Shown: piece by piece, positions 54,084-63,923 of the stretch
Position numbering within the stretch: the first letter of the stretch is position 1
Layout of the letters: every line of letters begins with the position of its first letter
Assembly (NCBI RefSeq): GCF_025380365.1
Contig: NZ_JAOCQF010000006.1
Span: 36,299-100,298, forward strand
Reading direction: 5' to 3'
Source of the DNA: Albidovulum sediminis
GTDB taxonomy: Bacteria > Pseudomonadota > Alphaproteobacteria > Rhodobacterales > Rhodobacteraceae
DNA length: 64,000 bases
Notes under the pieces: generated by a model
Told to the model about the DNA's origin: nothing
Databases searched by the model: none
What the model saw: the letters and a program-made list of their open reading frames with translations, nothing else
Position numbers and translations under genes: made by a program

Positions 54084-56663
54084 TTACTTCGTCGCCAGCG
54101 CGTAGGTCGCGGACGCCTTGACGCCGCCACGCTCGATCTCGAACTGCGCGACGGTTTCCCCCTCGTTCGCCAGTTTGCCGACGGCATCTTCCAGGCTGTC
54201 GGCGTGAACAAGCGCGATGCCGGTGAGTGTCTCGGACAGGATCACGTCGCCTTCGCGCAAAGTGGTCGGCGCGCTGCCCGTGGCCTTGACGACCACCGAC
54301 CACCGGTCGCCCTCAACGCGCGCTTCGGTGACCAGTCCGCCGGCCAGGCTCACACGCCGCATCACCGGAACCGCAAGCTGAACGCGGTTGTACTGGCTGT
54401 CACCGGGCAGTTTGATCCGGACCGACGCCCGGGCCATTCCGTCACGTTCGACCGAAAGGTTGCGCAGGATCAGCGCCCCGACGTTCTGGGACGGCGACAC
54501 CGGGTTGCCGTTCACCGAGAAGATCGTCGTGCCTTCGCGAATCCAGTCGCCCGCGATCGAGAAATCGGCCGTCTCGTCGACCGAGCGGATGGTGGCGTAG
54601 TTGACGCCGCCGATGGTGCGGACGTTCGCAGTGAACGGAACGACAACGTCCCAGACCGCAAGCTCGACCTGGGACTCAGCCGGAACTGCGGGCGCAGTGG
54701 CCGCAACTTCCGCTGCCGGCGGTTCGGCGGCGGCAGTCTCGACGACCGGGCTTTCCGCGTCGGCGGTTGCGGTGGCTTCGGTTCCGGTCTCCACCACCGC
54801 GACGGGGGCCTCCGGTTCGTCGGTCACCGCGGTAGCGGCAGCTTCGACCGGCACCTCTTCCGGGGTTGGCGCGACTTGAGCGGCGACCGCGACCGTGGGT
54901 TCGGCCAGTTCGGCAACAGGGGCGACGGCGGCGACCTTCAGCGCTGCTGCCGCGACGGTTTCGGCCCTGTCTTCTGTCTCGGTCGCTACTGATGCGGTTG
55001 CCACGGGTGCGGTCGCTACCGGTACGGTCGCCAAGGGTGCGGTCGTGGCGGGGGCTTCGGCGGCCAAGGATACGCCTGCGACCTCAGCCGGGGCAGTCGA
55101 TGCATCCGCGGCGGGACTCTCCGTCGCGATGCCAGCCGGGACTTGCGCCTCCGCTGTGTCGGGGAAACCGGCGACAACGGCCGATGTCTCCTGCGGGATG
55201 GGCGCATCGGTCAACTCCGCCGCCGTCTCCTCTGCGACCGCGGGCACGGCTTTCACCGCAGGCGCGGGCGTAACGGAGGCCTGCTCTGCCGGGGCGGACG
55301 CCGTGGGCGATGCCGCTTCGGGCGAGGGCGTAGGCGGCGTGACGAGCGTATCGGCGCCATCCATGCGCAGCACGAAGTAGCCGAGCACCGCAAGCACCGC
55401 GACAGCCGATAGCCCCATCAGCAGGCCGCGCCCGGAACCGCCCCGCGCGGCAGGCAGCGGCTGAGGCTGAGGCTTGCTGGAAATCCTTGTCGGCTGCACC
55501 GGCGCGGGGGCGGCAGGCCCCGCCGCGGTTTCGGCCTCAGCGAGGTTCCGGACCTCCGGTTCCTTCGAAGGCGCGTCCGCTTCGGGCTGCCTTGCGACCG
55601 GGGCGCTGGCCACCTTCGGCTCTGCCGCAGATGCCTTCGGTTCCGGAAGCACAACTTGGACCTCGGGCTCCAGCGTCTGTTCGCTCAGCAGGCGGGACAC
55701 GGCAGCCAGCGGATCGGCATCGCGGATTTGCTGCGACGGATTGGCCAGCATTTCCAGCCATGCAGCCGCATTCTGGATGCGCCGACGCGGCACCGCATTC
55801 AATGCCTTGTCGATCGCCTCGAGAAAGCCCAGCGGGTATCCCGGGAACCGGCCCGAGAGGGCCTCGTAGGGGTCGGCGTTGCCTTCCGCGATCGCGGCAA
55901 GGCGGACCTGGCTGTTTGCCGGCGGCTGGCCGGTGATGGCGTGATAGAGCGTCGCCGCCAGCGCGTAGAGATCGCTCCACGGCCCTTGTTCGCTGCCGGC
56001 AATGTAGAACTCCTGGGGGGAATAGCCGTCCTTCACCACCCTGAGTGCCGACAGGGCGCGGCTGGCGCGTGTCGCTTCCTCGCGCGCGGCGCCGAAGTCG
56101 ATCAGGATCGGCTCGCCCTTCTTGTTGATCAGGATGTTGTCGGGCGAAATGTCACGATGCAGGATGCCGCTGTCGTGGATGAAGCCCACCGCCGCCAGCA
56201 GCTTGTGGGTCATCGTCACGATCTTCGACGGAGTCATCTCGATGGCCGGGTCATCGATCATGTCCAGAAGGTCGCGCCCGTCGATGAAGTCGATGGCCAT
56301 ATAGGCGGTGTCGTTGTCCTCGAAGACCTGATGCACGCCGACGATGTTGGGATGGGCAAGCTTGGCCAAGCTGCGCGCTTCCTGCACGAACAGCTTGACG
56401 ATGGAGCGGAATTCAGCCTGGTGCGCACGCGACCGCGCGCCCACGATGGTGTCGCTGCGGCGGCAGAAGTTTCCGGGAAAGCACTCCTTGATCACCACAT
56501 CGCGTTCAAGGCTGTCCTTGGCCAGGTAGGTGATCCCGAAGCCGCCGCTGTTGATGAACCGCGTGATCGTGTACTGCCCCTGAAGCAACTTCGTGCCGGG
56601 CTTGAGTTCGTCAACGAACTCCTCCCGTGCAGCTTGCTCAGCGGCGAGTTGCGGTGCAGTCAT
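54084..56663 (-). CDS. Membrane Ser/Thr protein kinase with periplasmic PDZ-like domains
   Basis: An 859-aa protein from the ATG at 56663, after GGGGAAG. The N-terminal kinase domain (about 31-300) has the loop NSGGFGITYLAKD, the ATP lysine Lys59 in VVIKECFP, HRDISPDN (169-176) and DFG (189-191). The usual catalytic-loop lysine after HRDx is Ser here, as in other kinases of this GGFGITYLA group. One membrane helix follows at about 413-433, then an Ala/Thr/Val/Pro-rich linker to about 670. Residues 674-859 contain two PDZ-like units (around WIREGTTIFSVNGNPVS and TLREGDVILSETLTG). The topology puts the kinase in the cytoplasm and the tail in the periplasm, near the LysM proteins it is encoded with. 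Confidence 0.88.
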   Translation of the reverse strand: MTAPQLAAEQAAREEFVDELKPGTKLLQGQYTITRFINSGGFGITYLAKDSLERDVVIKECFPGNFCRRSDTIVGARSRAHQAEFRSIVKLFVQEARSLAKLAHPNIVGVHQVFEDNDTAYMAIDFIDGRDLLDMIDDPAIEMTPSKIVTMTHKLLAAVGFIHDSGILHRDISPDNILINKKGEPILIDFGAAREEATRASRALSALRVVKDGYSPQEFYIAGSEQGPWSDLYALAATLYHAITGQPPANSQVRLAAIAEGNADPYEALSGRFPGYPLGFLEAIDKALNAVPRRRIQNAAAWLEMLANPSQQIRDADPLAAVSRLLSEQTLEPEVQVVLPEPKASAAEPKVASAPVARQPEADAPSKEPEVRNLAEAETAAGPAAPAPVQPTRISSKPQPQPLPAARGGSGRGLLMGLSAVAVLAVLGYFVLRMDGADTLVTPPTPSPEAASPTASAPAEQASVTPAPAVKAVPAVAEETAAELTDAPIPQETSAVVAGFPDTAEAQVPAGIATESPAADASTAPAEVAGVSLAAEAPATTAPLATVPVATAPVATASVATETEDRAETVAAAALKVAAVAPVAELAEPTVAVAAQVAPTPEEVPVEAAATAVTDEPEAPVAVVETGTEATATADAESPVVETAAAEPPAAEVAATAPAVPAESQVELAVWDVVVPFTANVRTIGGVNYATIRSVDETADFSIAGDWIREGTTIFSVNGNPVSPSQNVGALILRNLSVERDGMARASVRIKLPGDSQYNRVQLAVPVMRRVSLAGGLVTEARVEGDRWSVVVKATGSAPTTLREGDVILSETLTGIALVHADSLEDAVGKLANEGETVAQFEIERGGVKASATYALATK

Positions 56664-57051
56664 TGTCGCTTCCCCAACAAGTAAACGGTCGCCTGCCTCA
56701 GTCGGAATTGTGTCTGGTTGGACAACAGCCGCGCGATGCAGAAACATTCCTTCGCTTTTACAGTGTTGAGGTTCTGTCAAAGAAAGGGGCGAAAGTAGGG
56801 CGCAGTGTGGGCGTAAAGGCGAATTCAGACCGCAAGGCCCGGAAACCGCAAAATTGTGTATGATTATGCGACAATTCATCAACGCCGCCCCTCGCGTTCC
56901 AGGCGCATTTCCGTCGGACAAGGCGGTGCGCCGCGGCGCAAGCCAGGGCCGCCAACGGCACGATTCCCGGATCGCGCCGCGCCCCCATCGGGCATGGCCG
57001 TCGCCCTCTTTCCCGGTTTACCCGAACGCATCGGGCGGCTAAACATCGGCC
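56664..57051. other. 388-base divergent promoter region between kinase and parC
   Basis: No gene is supportable here. A/T-rich sequence is concentrated at 56740-56880. An inverted pair, AATTGT (56852-56857) and ACAATT (56871-56876), surrounds 13 bases that include a TATGAT hexamer (56859-56864) and, on the minus strand, CATAAT. No matching -35 element was found at the standard distance on either strand. Both the kinase and parC promoters should lie in this interval. Confidence 0.5.
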
Positions 57052-59367
57052 ATGAGCAGCACCGACGGCAACGAGCCCGCAAGCGGGCCGATCCAGACAT
57101 CAGAACCCCTGAGCCGCGCGATCGGCGAGCGCTACCTGACCTATGCGCTTTCGACGATCATGCACCGCGCGCTGCCCGATGCACGCGACGGGCTGAAGCC
57201 CGTGCACCGCCGCATCCTGTTCGCCATGCGCGAACTGCGCCTGTCATCGACCGGGGGATTTCGCAAGTCGGCGAAGATCTCGGGCGACGTCATGGGCAAC
57301 TACCACCCTCACGGCGACGCGGCGATCTATGACGCGATGGCGCGCCTTGCCCAGGATTTCAACGTCCGCTATCCGCTCGTGGACGGGCAGGGCAACTTCG
57401 GCAACATCGACGGCGACAACCCCGCAGCCTCTCGCTACACCGAGGCGCGGCTGACGGCCGCGGCCGAGGCGCTGATGGAGGGGTTGGCCGAGAACGCGGT
57501 CGATTTCCGCCCCAACTACGACGGCACGCTGGAAGAGCCGGTCGTTCTGCCGGCGGCCTTCCCGAACCTTCTGGCCAACGGGTCCAGCGGTATCGCGGTC
57601 GGCATGGCGACGAACATCCCGCCGCACAACATCCATGACCTTGTGGATGCGTGCCTTGCGATGATCAAGGACCGCGACATCGGCGACGATGCGCTGGTTG
57701 CCCTTGTACCCGGGCCGGATTTCCCGACCGGCGGCGTCATCGTCGAACCGCGCGCCTCGATCCTCGACGCCTACCGGACCGGACGCGGCGCGTTCCGCCT
57801 GCGGGCCCGCTGGCAGGTGGAGGATCTGGGCCGCGGCACCTGGCAGATCGTCGTTACCGAAATCCCCTACCAGGTGCAGAAGTCGAAGCTGATCGAACGC
57901 CTCGCCGAGGTCATCCAGACCAAGAAGGTTCCGCTTCTGGCCGATGTGCGCGACGAAAGTGCTGACGACATCCGCATCGTCCTTGAGCCGCGATCGAAGA
58001 ACGTCGAACCCGAGATGCTGATGGGAATGCTGTTCCGCAACTCGGACCTGGAGACGCGCTTCAGCCTGAACATGAACGTGCTGATCGACGGGCGCACCCC
58101 GAAGGTCTGTTCGCTGAAGGAGGTGCTGCGCGCCTTCCTCGATCACCGGCGCGAGGTTCTGATCCGCCGGAGCCGGCACCGGATGGAGAAGATCGATCAC
58201 CGGCTTGAGGTTCTGGAGGGCTTCATCACCGCCTTCCTGCATCTGGATCGCGTGATCGACATCATCCGCTACGACGCCGACCCGAAGGCGGCGCTGATGG
58301 CCGAGGACTGGGCTGTCAGGCGTGCCCGGGCAGCGTCCGAGGCGGATTACGTCTCCCCCCTCTCGCTGCCGCACAGCGACGACGGCCTGACCGAGGTTCA
58401 GGCCGAGGCGATCCTGAACATGCGGCTGCGCAGCCTGCGCCGGCTGGAGGAAATGGAACTGCTGAGGGAGCAGGACGCCCTCATGCGCGAGCGGGCCGAA
58501 CTCGACGATCTCCTGTCCTCCGAGGGGCAGCAGTGGAAGCGGATCGCGGCGGAACTCAAAGAGGTTCAGAAGCAGTTTGGAAAGGACGCCCCCGGCGGCG
58601 CGCGCCGCTCCGTCTTCGCCGACGCCGCCGAAGCGGAGGATGTCCCGCTTGAGGCGATGATCGAAAGGGAGCCGATCACCGTCATCTGTTCCCGTATGGG
58701 CTGGATCCGCGCGATGAAGGGGCATCAGCAGCTGGACGCCGAGGTCAAGTTCAAGGACGGCGACGAGGGCCGGTTCCTTTTCCACGCGGAGACGACCGAC
58801 CGGATTCTGCTGGTCGGCAGCAACGGCCGCTTCTTCACGCTTCTCGGGGCCAACCTGCCCGGCGGGCGCGGCATGGGTGAACCGGTGCGCCTGATGGTCG
58901 ACCTTCCGAACGAGGCCGACATCGTCGATCTGCAGATCTTCCGGCCGGGTGAAAGACTGCTGGTCGCCTCGACCGACGGAGACGGCTTCATCGTGGCTTC
59001 CGACGAGGTTCTGGCGCAGACGCGCGCCGGGAAGCAGGTCCTGAACCTGCGCGACGGCGCGAAGACGCAGGTCTGCAGGAAGGTCGCGGGCGATCACGTC
59101 GCGGTCGTCGGCGACAACCGAAAGCTCTTGGTCTTCGCGCTCGACGAACTGCCGGAAATGGGGCGTGGCAAGGGTGTTCGGCTTCAGAAATACAAGGATG
59201 GCGGGCTGTCGGATGCCACCACCTTTGTCCTTGCCGATGGCCTCAGCTGGAAGGATCCCGCCGGACGCACCCGCACCGAAACCGATCTGACGGAATGGCT
59301 TGCCAAACGCGCAACCGCGGGCAGAATGGCGCCACGCGGCTTCCCGCGCGACAACCGCTTCACCTGA
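57052..59367 (+). CDS. parC: DNA topoisomerase IV subunit A
   Basis: A 771-aa type IIA topoisomerase A subunit. [20 protein letters not shown] is typical of the start of the breakage domain, and the catalytic Tyr129 lies in [21 protein letters not shown] marks the helix-4 region, where the residue aligned with E. coli ParC Ser80 is Ala90 and that aligned with Glu84 is Asp94. The C-terminal part is a degenerate beta-pinwheel ([15 protein letters not shown]) without a clear GyrA box, and the length fits ParC rather than GyrA. ParE is not in the window. It decatenates daughter chromosomes. Confidence 0.94.
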   Translation: MSSTDGNEPASGPIQTSEPLSRAIGERYLTYALSTIMHRALPDARDGLKPVHRRILFAMRELRLSSTGGFRKSAKISGDVMGNYHPHGDAAIYDAMARLAQDFNVRYPLVDGQGNFGNIDGDNPAASRYTEARLTAAAEALMEGLAENAVDFRPNYDGTLEEPVVLPAAFPNLLANGSSGIAVGMATNIPPHNIHDLVDACLAMIKDRDIGDDALVALVPGPDFPTGGVIVEPRASILDAYRTGRGAFRLRARWQVEDLGRGTWQIVVTEIPYQVQKSKLIERLAEVIQTKKVPLLADVRDESADDIRIVLEPRSKNVEPEMLMGMLFRNSDLETRFSLNMNVLIDGRTPKVCSLKEVLRAFLDHRREVLIRRSRHRMEKIDHRLEVLEGFITAFLHLDRVIDIIRYDADPKAALMAEDWAVRRARAASEADYVSPLSLPHSDDGLTEVQAEAILNMRLRSLRRLEEMELLREQDALMRERAELDDLLSSEGQQWKRIAAELKEVQKQFGKDAPGGARRSVFADAAEAEDVPLEAMIEREPITVICSRMGWIRAMKGHQQLDAEVKFKDGDEGRFLFHAETTDRILLVGSNGRFFTLLGANLPGGRGMGEPVRLMVDLPNEADIVDLQIFRPGERLLVASTDGDGFIVASDEVLAQTRAGKQVLNLRDGAKTQVCRKVAGDHVAVVGDNRKLLVFALDELPEMGRGKGVRLQKYKDGGLSDATTFVLADGLSWKDPAGRTRTETDLTEWLAKRATAGRMAPRGFPRDNRFT

Positions 59368-59382
59368 CGGAGGGCGCATCGA

Positions 59383-60573
59383 ATGCAGCCGGGTATCGCG
59401 ACAAGCGTTGTCTATACCGGCGAACGGCGCGCCCTTTTCGGACTGGCCTTCCGCACCGCGCTTCTGACGGTCGTCACCCTCGGTATCTATCGCTTCTGGG
59501 CCAAGACGCGCATCCGGAAGTACATCTGGTCTTCAGTCGCGCTCGATGGCGACCGCCTGGAATATACCGGCACCGGACTTGAGAAGTTCCTGGGATTCCT
59601 GGTCGCCGTGGTCGTCCTTGCGATCTATCTCGGCATCGTGCAACTCCTCCTCTTCTACTTCGGCCTGCACTTCGTCGTCGAACCGATGAGCCAGGAAGAG
59701 GCCCTGATGCAGCTTGCGGTGGTCTACATCTCGCTTCTGGCGGTTCTGCCGCTGATGATCTTCGCCAGCTACCGCGCGCGGCGCTACATGATGGCGCGCA
59801 CGCGCCTTCGCGGCATCCGCTTCGGCATGGATTCGGCCGCATGGGGTTATGTCTGGCGCGCGATCCTGCACTATCTGGCGACCGGGCTGACGCTGGGCAT
59901 CCTCTTGCCGCGCCAGACCTTCTGGCTTGAGAAGTACAAGACGGACAGGAGCTATTATGGCGATGCGCGGTTCGAACAGGGCGGGCGCTGGACGCAGCTT
60001 TACCCGGCCGCGATCCATCTTCTGATCGGCGCGCTGATCCTGATCGCAGGCGTCGTGCTCGGCATCCTGACGGAGGATCCCGAACGCGCCGTTCCGGTCG
60101 CGATGCTGGGCTATGGCTGGGGCTTCTTCGGCTGGGCCTTCTACGCCGTCCGAAGCCGCCGCTATCTTGACAGCCGGAAGTCTCTGGGCGGGCTCGTCGG
60201 CTTTGTCGCGGAGCCGCGGGTCGGGCGGGTGATCGGCATCTATGCCCTTGGCTCGCTCGTGGTTGGCCTTGCGGCGGGGGGGCTGTTTCTGGTGGTGGGC
60301 GGCTCTGCCGCGATGGTTGTCGGCGCCATATCCGGGGACGGGGGGACCGGACCCGCGGGCATCGTCATCGTCGCGGTGCTCTACCTTGGCGTCTTCGCCG
60401 TCTTCAGCGCCCTGACGCTGGCCTTCATCGTCCAGCCGCTCATCGCGCATTTCTGCGAAACGACTACGGTGCTGAATGCCGCAGCCTTGTCGGGCATCCG
60501 CCAGCGCGCCCACGACCGGGGGGCGGATGCGGAAGGCTTTGCCGATGCGCTCGACATCGGCGGGGCGATCTGA
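59383..60573 (+). CDS. DUF898 (YjgN-like) membrane protein
   Basis: A 396-aa protein with about eight hydrophobic helices. It contains LTVVTLGIYRFWAKTRIRKY and, in the middle, YLATGLTLGILLPRQTFW; the motif T-LGIYRFW-KTR is the DUF898 hallmark. Function is unknown; members are inner-membrane proteins. It begins 16 bases after parC with a CGGAGGG ribosome site and ends ten bases before a membrane metallopeptidase, suggesting joint expression of the last two. Confidence 0.88.
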   Translation: MQPGIATSVVYTGERRALFGLAFRTALLTVVTLGIYRFWAKTRIRKYIWSSVALDGDRLEYTGTGLEKFLGFLVAVVVLAIYLGIVQLLLFYFGLHFVVEPMSQEEALMQLAVVYISLLAVLPLMIFASYRARRYMMARTRLRGIRFGMDSAAWGYVWRAILHYLATGLTLGILLPRQTFWLEKYKTDRSYYGDARFEQGGRWTQLYPAAIHLLIGALILIAGVVLGILTEDPERAVPVAMLGYGWGFFGWAFYAVRSRRYLDSRKSLGGLVGFVAEPRVGRVIGIYALGSLVVGLAAGGLFLVVGGSAAMVVGAISGDGGTGPAGIVIVAVLYLGVFAVFSALTLAFIVQPLIAHFCETTTVLNAAALSGIRQRAHDRGADAEGFADALDIGGAI

Positions 60574-60582
60574 CGGCCCGGA

Positions 60583-61707
60583 ATGCGTGACCCGGACGGA
60601 CAGATTGCGGCGACCTTCTACGACGGGGTAACCGCGGCCCGGCATCCGGTGAGGATCGCACCGACGAGCGACCGCCTGGGCCTTGCCATCCTGTTCGAGG
60701 AACCGGGGCGAGCGTCAGTCGTCTGGCCCTTCGACCGCATCCGCGCCCTGGCGGATCAGGCCCACCGGGAAAGCCTTGTCCTGACACTGCACACGGACAG
60801 TGAGGACGAGACGCCACGCGATCCGGCCCGGCTTGTCGTCGCTGATGCCGATGCGGTGGCCTGGTTCCGTCGCACCCGGCCCTCCTTGTTTCAGCGCGAC
60901 GTCCGGCCAGGGAACCTGCGCAGGGTCGCGATCTGGCTGGCGGCCGCGGCCGCGGCGGTTCTACTGATGCTCTACGTGATCCTGCCGGGGCTTGCAGACT
61001 ACCTGGCCGACCACATCCCGCCGGAGCGCGAAATTGCCTTCGGTCGCGCCGTGATGACGCAGGTCGAATACCTCTTTGCCGATGGCGCGGTCAGCTTGGT
61101 CTGCACCGACGAAAAGGGGCAGGCGGCCCTGGACCTCATGACGGAACGTCTGACCGCCGGACAGGACATTCCCTACACACTCGATGTCCGGGTTTTCGAC
61201 CTTGCGATGCCCAACGCCTTCACCGCGCCGGGCGGGCAGATCGTGATCTTCCGCGGCCTTCTGGATGAGGCGGAGAACGCTGAGGAGGTCGCCGGGGTTC
61301 TCGCGCACGAGATCGGGCACGCCGTCCACCGCGACCCGACGCGGCTGACGCTGCGCGCGGCAGGTTCTGCCGGCATCCTGTCCGTCGTTCTGGGCGATAT
61401 CTCGGGCGGCACGCTTCTGGGGGTCGCGGGCGAACACCTGATGCAGGCGTCCTACACGCGTGAGGCCGAGACGGCGGCTGACGCCTACGCTCTGATGCTG
61501 CTGAATGATTCCGGGATCCCTGCCGGGCCGCTGGCGGATTTCTTCGACCGGATCGCCGTTCTCACGGACGGGATGCCGGAATACCTGTCCTCCCACCCCC
61601 TCAGCGCGGGACGCGCCGAGGCGATCCGTTCAGGGGCCTGGGCCGAGGCCGATGCGCATGTGCTGGGGGCAGAGGACTGGAAGTCGCTGCGGGACATCTG
61701 CGACTGA
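60583..61707 (+). CDS. M48-family zinc metallopeptidase
   Basis: A 374-aa protein. One membrane helix lies near residues 110-130 (WLAAAAAAVLLMLYVILPGL). The zinc-binding HEIGH is in VLAHEIGHAVHRDPTR, and the third ligand region is YTREAETAADAYALML. M48 peptidases of this kind (HtpX/Oma1/YcaL-like) act in envelope protein quality control. The N-terminal ~100 residues form a soluble extension of unknown purpose. The gene follows the DUF898 gene by nine bases. Confidence 0.9.
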   Translation: MRDPDGQIAATFYDGVTAARHPVRIAPTSDRLGLAILFEEPGRASVVWPFDRIRALADQAHRESLVLTLHTDSEDETPRDPARLVVADADAVAWFRRTRPSLFQRDVRPGNLRRVAIWLAAAAAAVLLMLYVILPGLADYLADHIPPEREIAFGRAVMTQVEYLFADGAVSLVCTDEKGQAALDLMTERLTAGQDIPYTLDVRVFDLAMPNAFTAPGGQIVIFRGLLDEAENAEEVAGVLAHEIGHAVHRDPTRLTLRAAGSAGILSVVLGDISGGTLLGVAGEHLMQASYTREAETAADAYALMLLNDSGIPAGPLADFFDRIAVLTDGMPEYLSSHPLSAGRAEAIRSGAWAEADAHVLGAEDWKSLRDICD

Positions 61708-61744
61708 GTTCGGGTCCCCTGCCGGTTGCACGGCGCCTTCGCGC

Positions 61745-63112
61745 TCAGATCCGCTCCACCTCAAGCCAGACCCCGCCCTGTGGGCGCAGGGTCAGAATCA
61801 GCACCGGATCGGGGTCGCGCCCCGGCACGCGCGAGAAGCGGAACCGCGCGAGAAGCGTGGCAAGGACGATCACCGCTTCCTGCAGGGCGAACGAGGCGCC
61901 GATGCAGATGCGCGGCCCGGCGCCGAAGGGCAGGTAGGCGAAGCGGTCGATCGCCTTCGGATCGGCGAAGCGGTCGGGATCGAAACGGTCGGGATCGCGC
62001 CAGAGCAGGTGGTTGCGATGCAGCGCGTAGATCGGCAGCATCACCGTGTCGCCCGGCCGGACCTCTCGCCCGCAAAGCCGGTCGGCCTTCCGGGCTGTGC
62101 GCGACAGGAACGCCGCGGGCGGATAAAGCCGCAACGCCTCGTCGATGATCTGGCGGATGTATGGCAGGCTGTCCAGATCGGCCGCACCGGCCGCCCTTGC
62201 ACCCAGGACCGCCTGCGCCTCGGCCCGGGCGCGATCCTGGACCGCCGGATCGAAGGCGCACAGGTAAAGTGCCCAGGCCAGTGTCAGCGCCGTCGTCTCA
62301 TGCCCCGCGACGATGAAGGTCAGCAGGTTGTCGCGCAATTCGGCCGTGTCCATCCGCCGGCCGGTTTCCGGGTCCACGCCTTCGAGCAGCAGGTCAAGAA
62401 GGTCGGGCGCGGGCCGCGGCCCGGATTTCCGCCGCGCCTCGATCGCTGTGTCGGCCACGCGCTTCATGTCGCGCATCGCCGGGCCGGAGACGAGCCGCCC
62501 CGGCCGTGGCACCCAGGGCGGCGCACCGACGATGTCGAGCAGCGATATCCGTGCGGTCTGGGCGATGTAGGCGTCTATGGCCCGATGAACGGCGGCGCGG
62601 TCGAAGGCCTCGCCGCCTGAAAAGGTGACGTCCGAGATCACCTCGAACGTCGTCGTCACCATCTCCTGATAAAGGTCGGCCGCCCGGCCTGCCTGACCGG
62701 CGATACGGGCGCTTGCGCGTTCGGCCGCCGCGGTCATCACCGGGGCCAGCGCGGTCACGTTGCGCGGCGAAAAGGCAGGCGCCGCCGCGCGCCTCTGCCA
62801 GTGCCAGTGGGCGCCTTCCGCGATGAACAGGCTTTGCCCGATCGCCGGCGCCAGGATAAGCTTGGTCACGTCCGACTTGGGGTAATCCTCGACCCGGTCC
62901 TTCAGGATGTGCCGGTTCGCCTCCGGGTCCATCACCATGTGCCAGCGCTTGCCGGTGCGGCCCGAGACGATGGGCTGGCGGGTGGCAATCTCGGGGATCA
63001 GTCCCAGCAGGTTGCGGCGCGCGGTGCGGAACGACCCCCATATCCCCATCGGCGCGGTGACGAGGCGCACGCGCGGCGGAAGTTCGGCCAGGGGGGACAT
63101 GTCGGTGTGCAT
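61745..63112 (-). CDS. Cytochrome P450
   Basis: A 455-aa P450 from the ATG at 63112; the ATG at 63100 is a good alternative with AGGA at better distance. Conserved parts are the I-helix LLTFIVAGHETTALTLAW, the ExxR region DEALRLYPP, RFDPDRFADP and the heme loop FGAGPRICIGASFA. It has no N-terminal membrane anchor, so it is a soluble bacterial form. Substrate is unknown, and no ferredoxin partner is adjacent. A gene for an orphan lipoprotein diverges from it. Confidence 0.92.
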   Translation of the reverse strand: MHTDMSPLAELPPRVRLVTAPMGIWGSFRTARRNLLGLIPEIATRQPIVSGRTGKRWHMVMDPEANRHILKDRVEDYPKSDVTKLILAPAIGQSLFIAEGAHWHWQRRAAAPAFSPRNVTALAPVMTAAAERASARIAGQAGRAADLYQEMVTTTFEVISDVTFSGGEAFDRAAVHRAIDAYIAQTARISLLDIVGAPPWVPRPGRLVSGPAMRDMKRVADTAIEARRKSGPRPAPDLLDLLLEGVDPETGRRMDTAELRDNLLTFIVAGHETTALTLAWALYLCAFDPAVQDRARAEAQAVLGARAAGAADLDSLPYIRQIIDEALRLYPPAAFLSRTARKADRLCGREVRPGDTVMLPIYALHRNHLLWRDPDRFDPDRFADPKAIDRFAYLPFGAGPRICIGASFALQEAVIVLATLLARFRFSRVPGRDPDPVLILTLRPQGGVWLEVERI

Positions 63113-63215
63113 CCTGGGGCCGAATATAGCGCATGCGGACGGGGCGCCAAGCCGGGGACGTTGCAGGTCCACCACGAAGCCGCTAAGCCTTGTCAAAGCC
63201 CGAGCCGAGGATGCC

Positions 63216-63833
63216 ATGACGTTTCTGACCCGAGCAGCCGCCTTTTCCCTTCTTCTCGCGATCGCATCGGCCTGCACCCCCGCAGACCAGAAGCCGGTGA
63301 CACCGCTGGGCAACTTCGCGCTTGGCTACAACATCGTCATCGCCAAGAACGCAAAGCCGGTCGGCCCCTCGCGCCAGGCCACGGCTGAGGAGTGGGAAGC
63401 CGCGATCAGGAAGGAAGTGGAGGCGCGCTTTTCCAGGCAGACGGGCGAGAAGCTCTATCACATCGGGATCGGGGTCGATGCCTATGCGCTGGCCGTGCCC
63501 GGCATCCCGATCGTGCTGTCGCCCAAGTCCGTTCTGGCCATCACCGTCAACGTCTGGGACGACACCGCGGGCCGCCGCGTGAACGCCGAGCCGCGGCGCT
63601 TTACCGTCTTCGAGCGGTCGTCGGGTGCGACCTTCATCGGCTCCGGCCTGACCTCGAGCAAGGAGGAGCAGATGCAGCGGCTTGCCTCGAACGCGGCGCT
63701 CAAGATCGAGGAGTGGCTGGCCCAGAACGAGGCGTGGTTCACGCCCGAGGCAGCGGCGGCGCGCGCGCTTCTCCCGCGCGAGGATCAGGCGGCGCCGGAA
63801 ACAGCCCCGGAAGAGGCCGCAACAACCAACTGA
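63216..63833 (+). CDS. Orphan secreted protein, probably a lipoprotein
   Basis: A 205-aa protein from the ATG at 63216, after GAGGA. The N-terminus MTFLTRAAAFSLLLAIASAC reads as a signal peptide ending in a lipobox-like IASAC, so Cys20 is a likely lipidation site. The body contains YNIVIAKNAKPVGPSRQAT and HIGIGVDAYALAVPGIPIVL, with a Pro/Ala/Glu-rich tail. I recognise no family. It probably sits on a membrane surface; function unknown. Confidence 0.78.
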   Translation: MTFLTRAAAFSLLLAIASACTPADQKPVTPLGNFALGYNIVIAKNAKPVGPSRQATAEEWEAAIRKEVEARFSRQTGEKLYHIGIGVDAYALAVPGIPIVLSPKSVLAITVNVWDDTAGRRVNAEPRRFTVFERSSGATFIGSGLTSSKEEQMQRLASNAALKIEEWLAQNEAWFTPEAAAARALLPREDQAAPETAPEEAATTN

Positions 63834-63923
63834 CGCTTGATTTTTCGGGGCCGTGCCGATAGGCAGCGCGCGAACGAAAATGGGCTCCGCACGGGGCCCC
63901 CCAACCCATGAGGCGCCTCGGAC

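Noticed and set aside
42385..56663. Type VI secretion accessory cluster
   Set aside because: Kinase, FHA and PP2C resemble the threonine-phosphorylation arm of such systems, but no sheath, baseplate, VgrG, Hcp or TssJLM-like gene is in the window.
56664..56921. Upstream extension of the kinase gene by 86 codons
   Set aside because: Upstream start codons lack spaced ribosome sites and the encoded sequence is not kinase-like; the ATG at 56663 has a good site.
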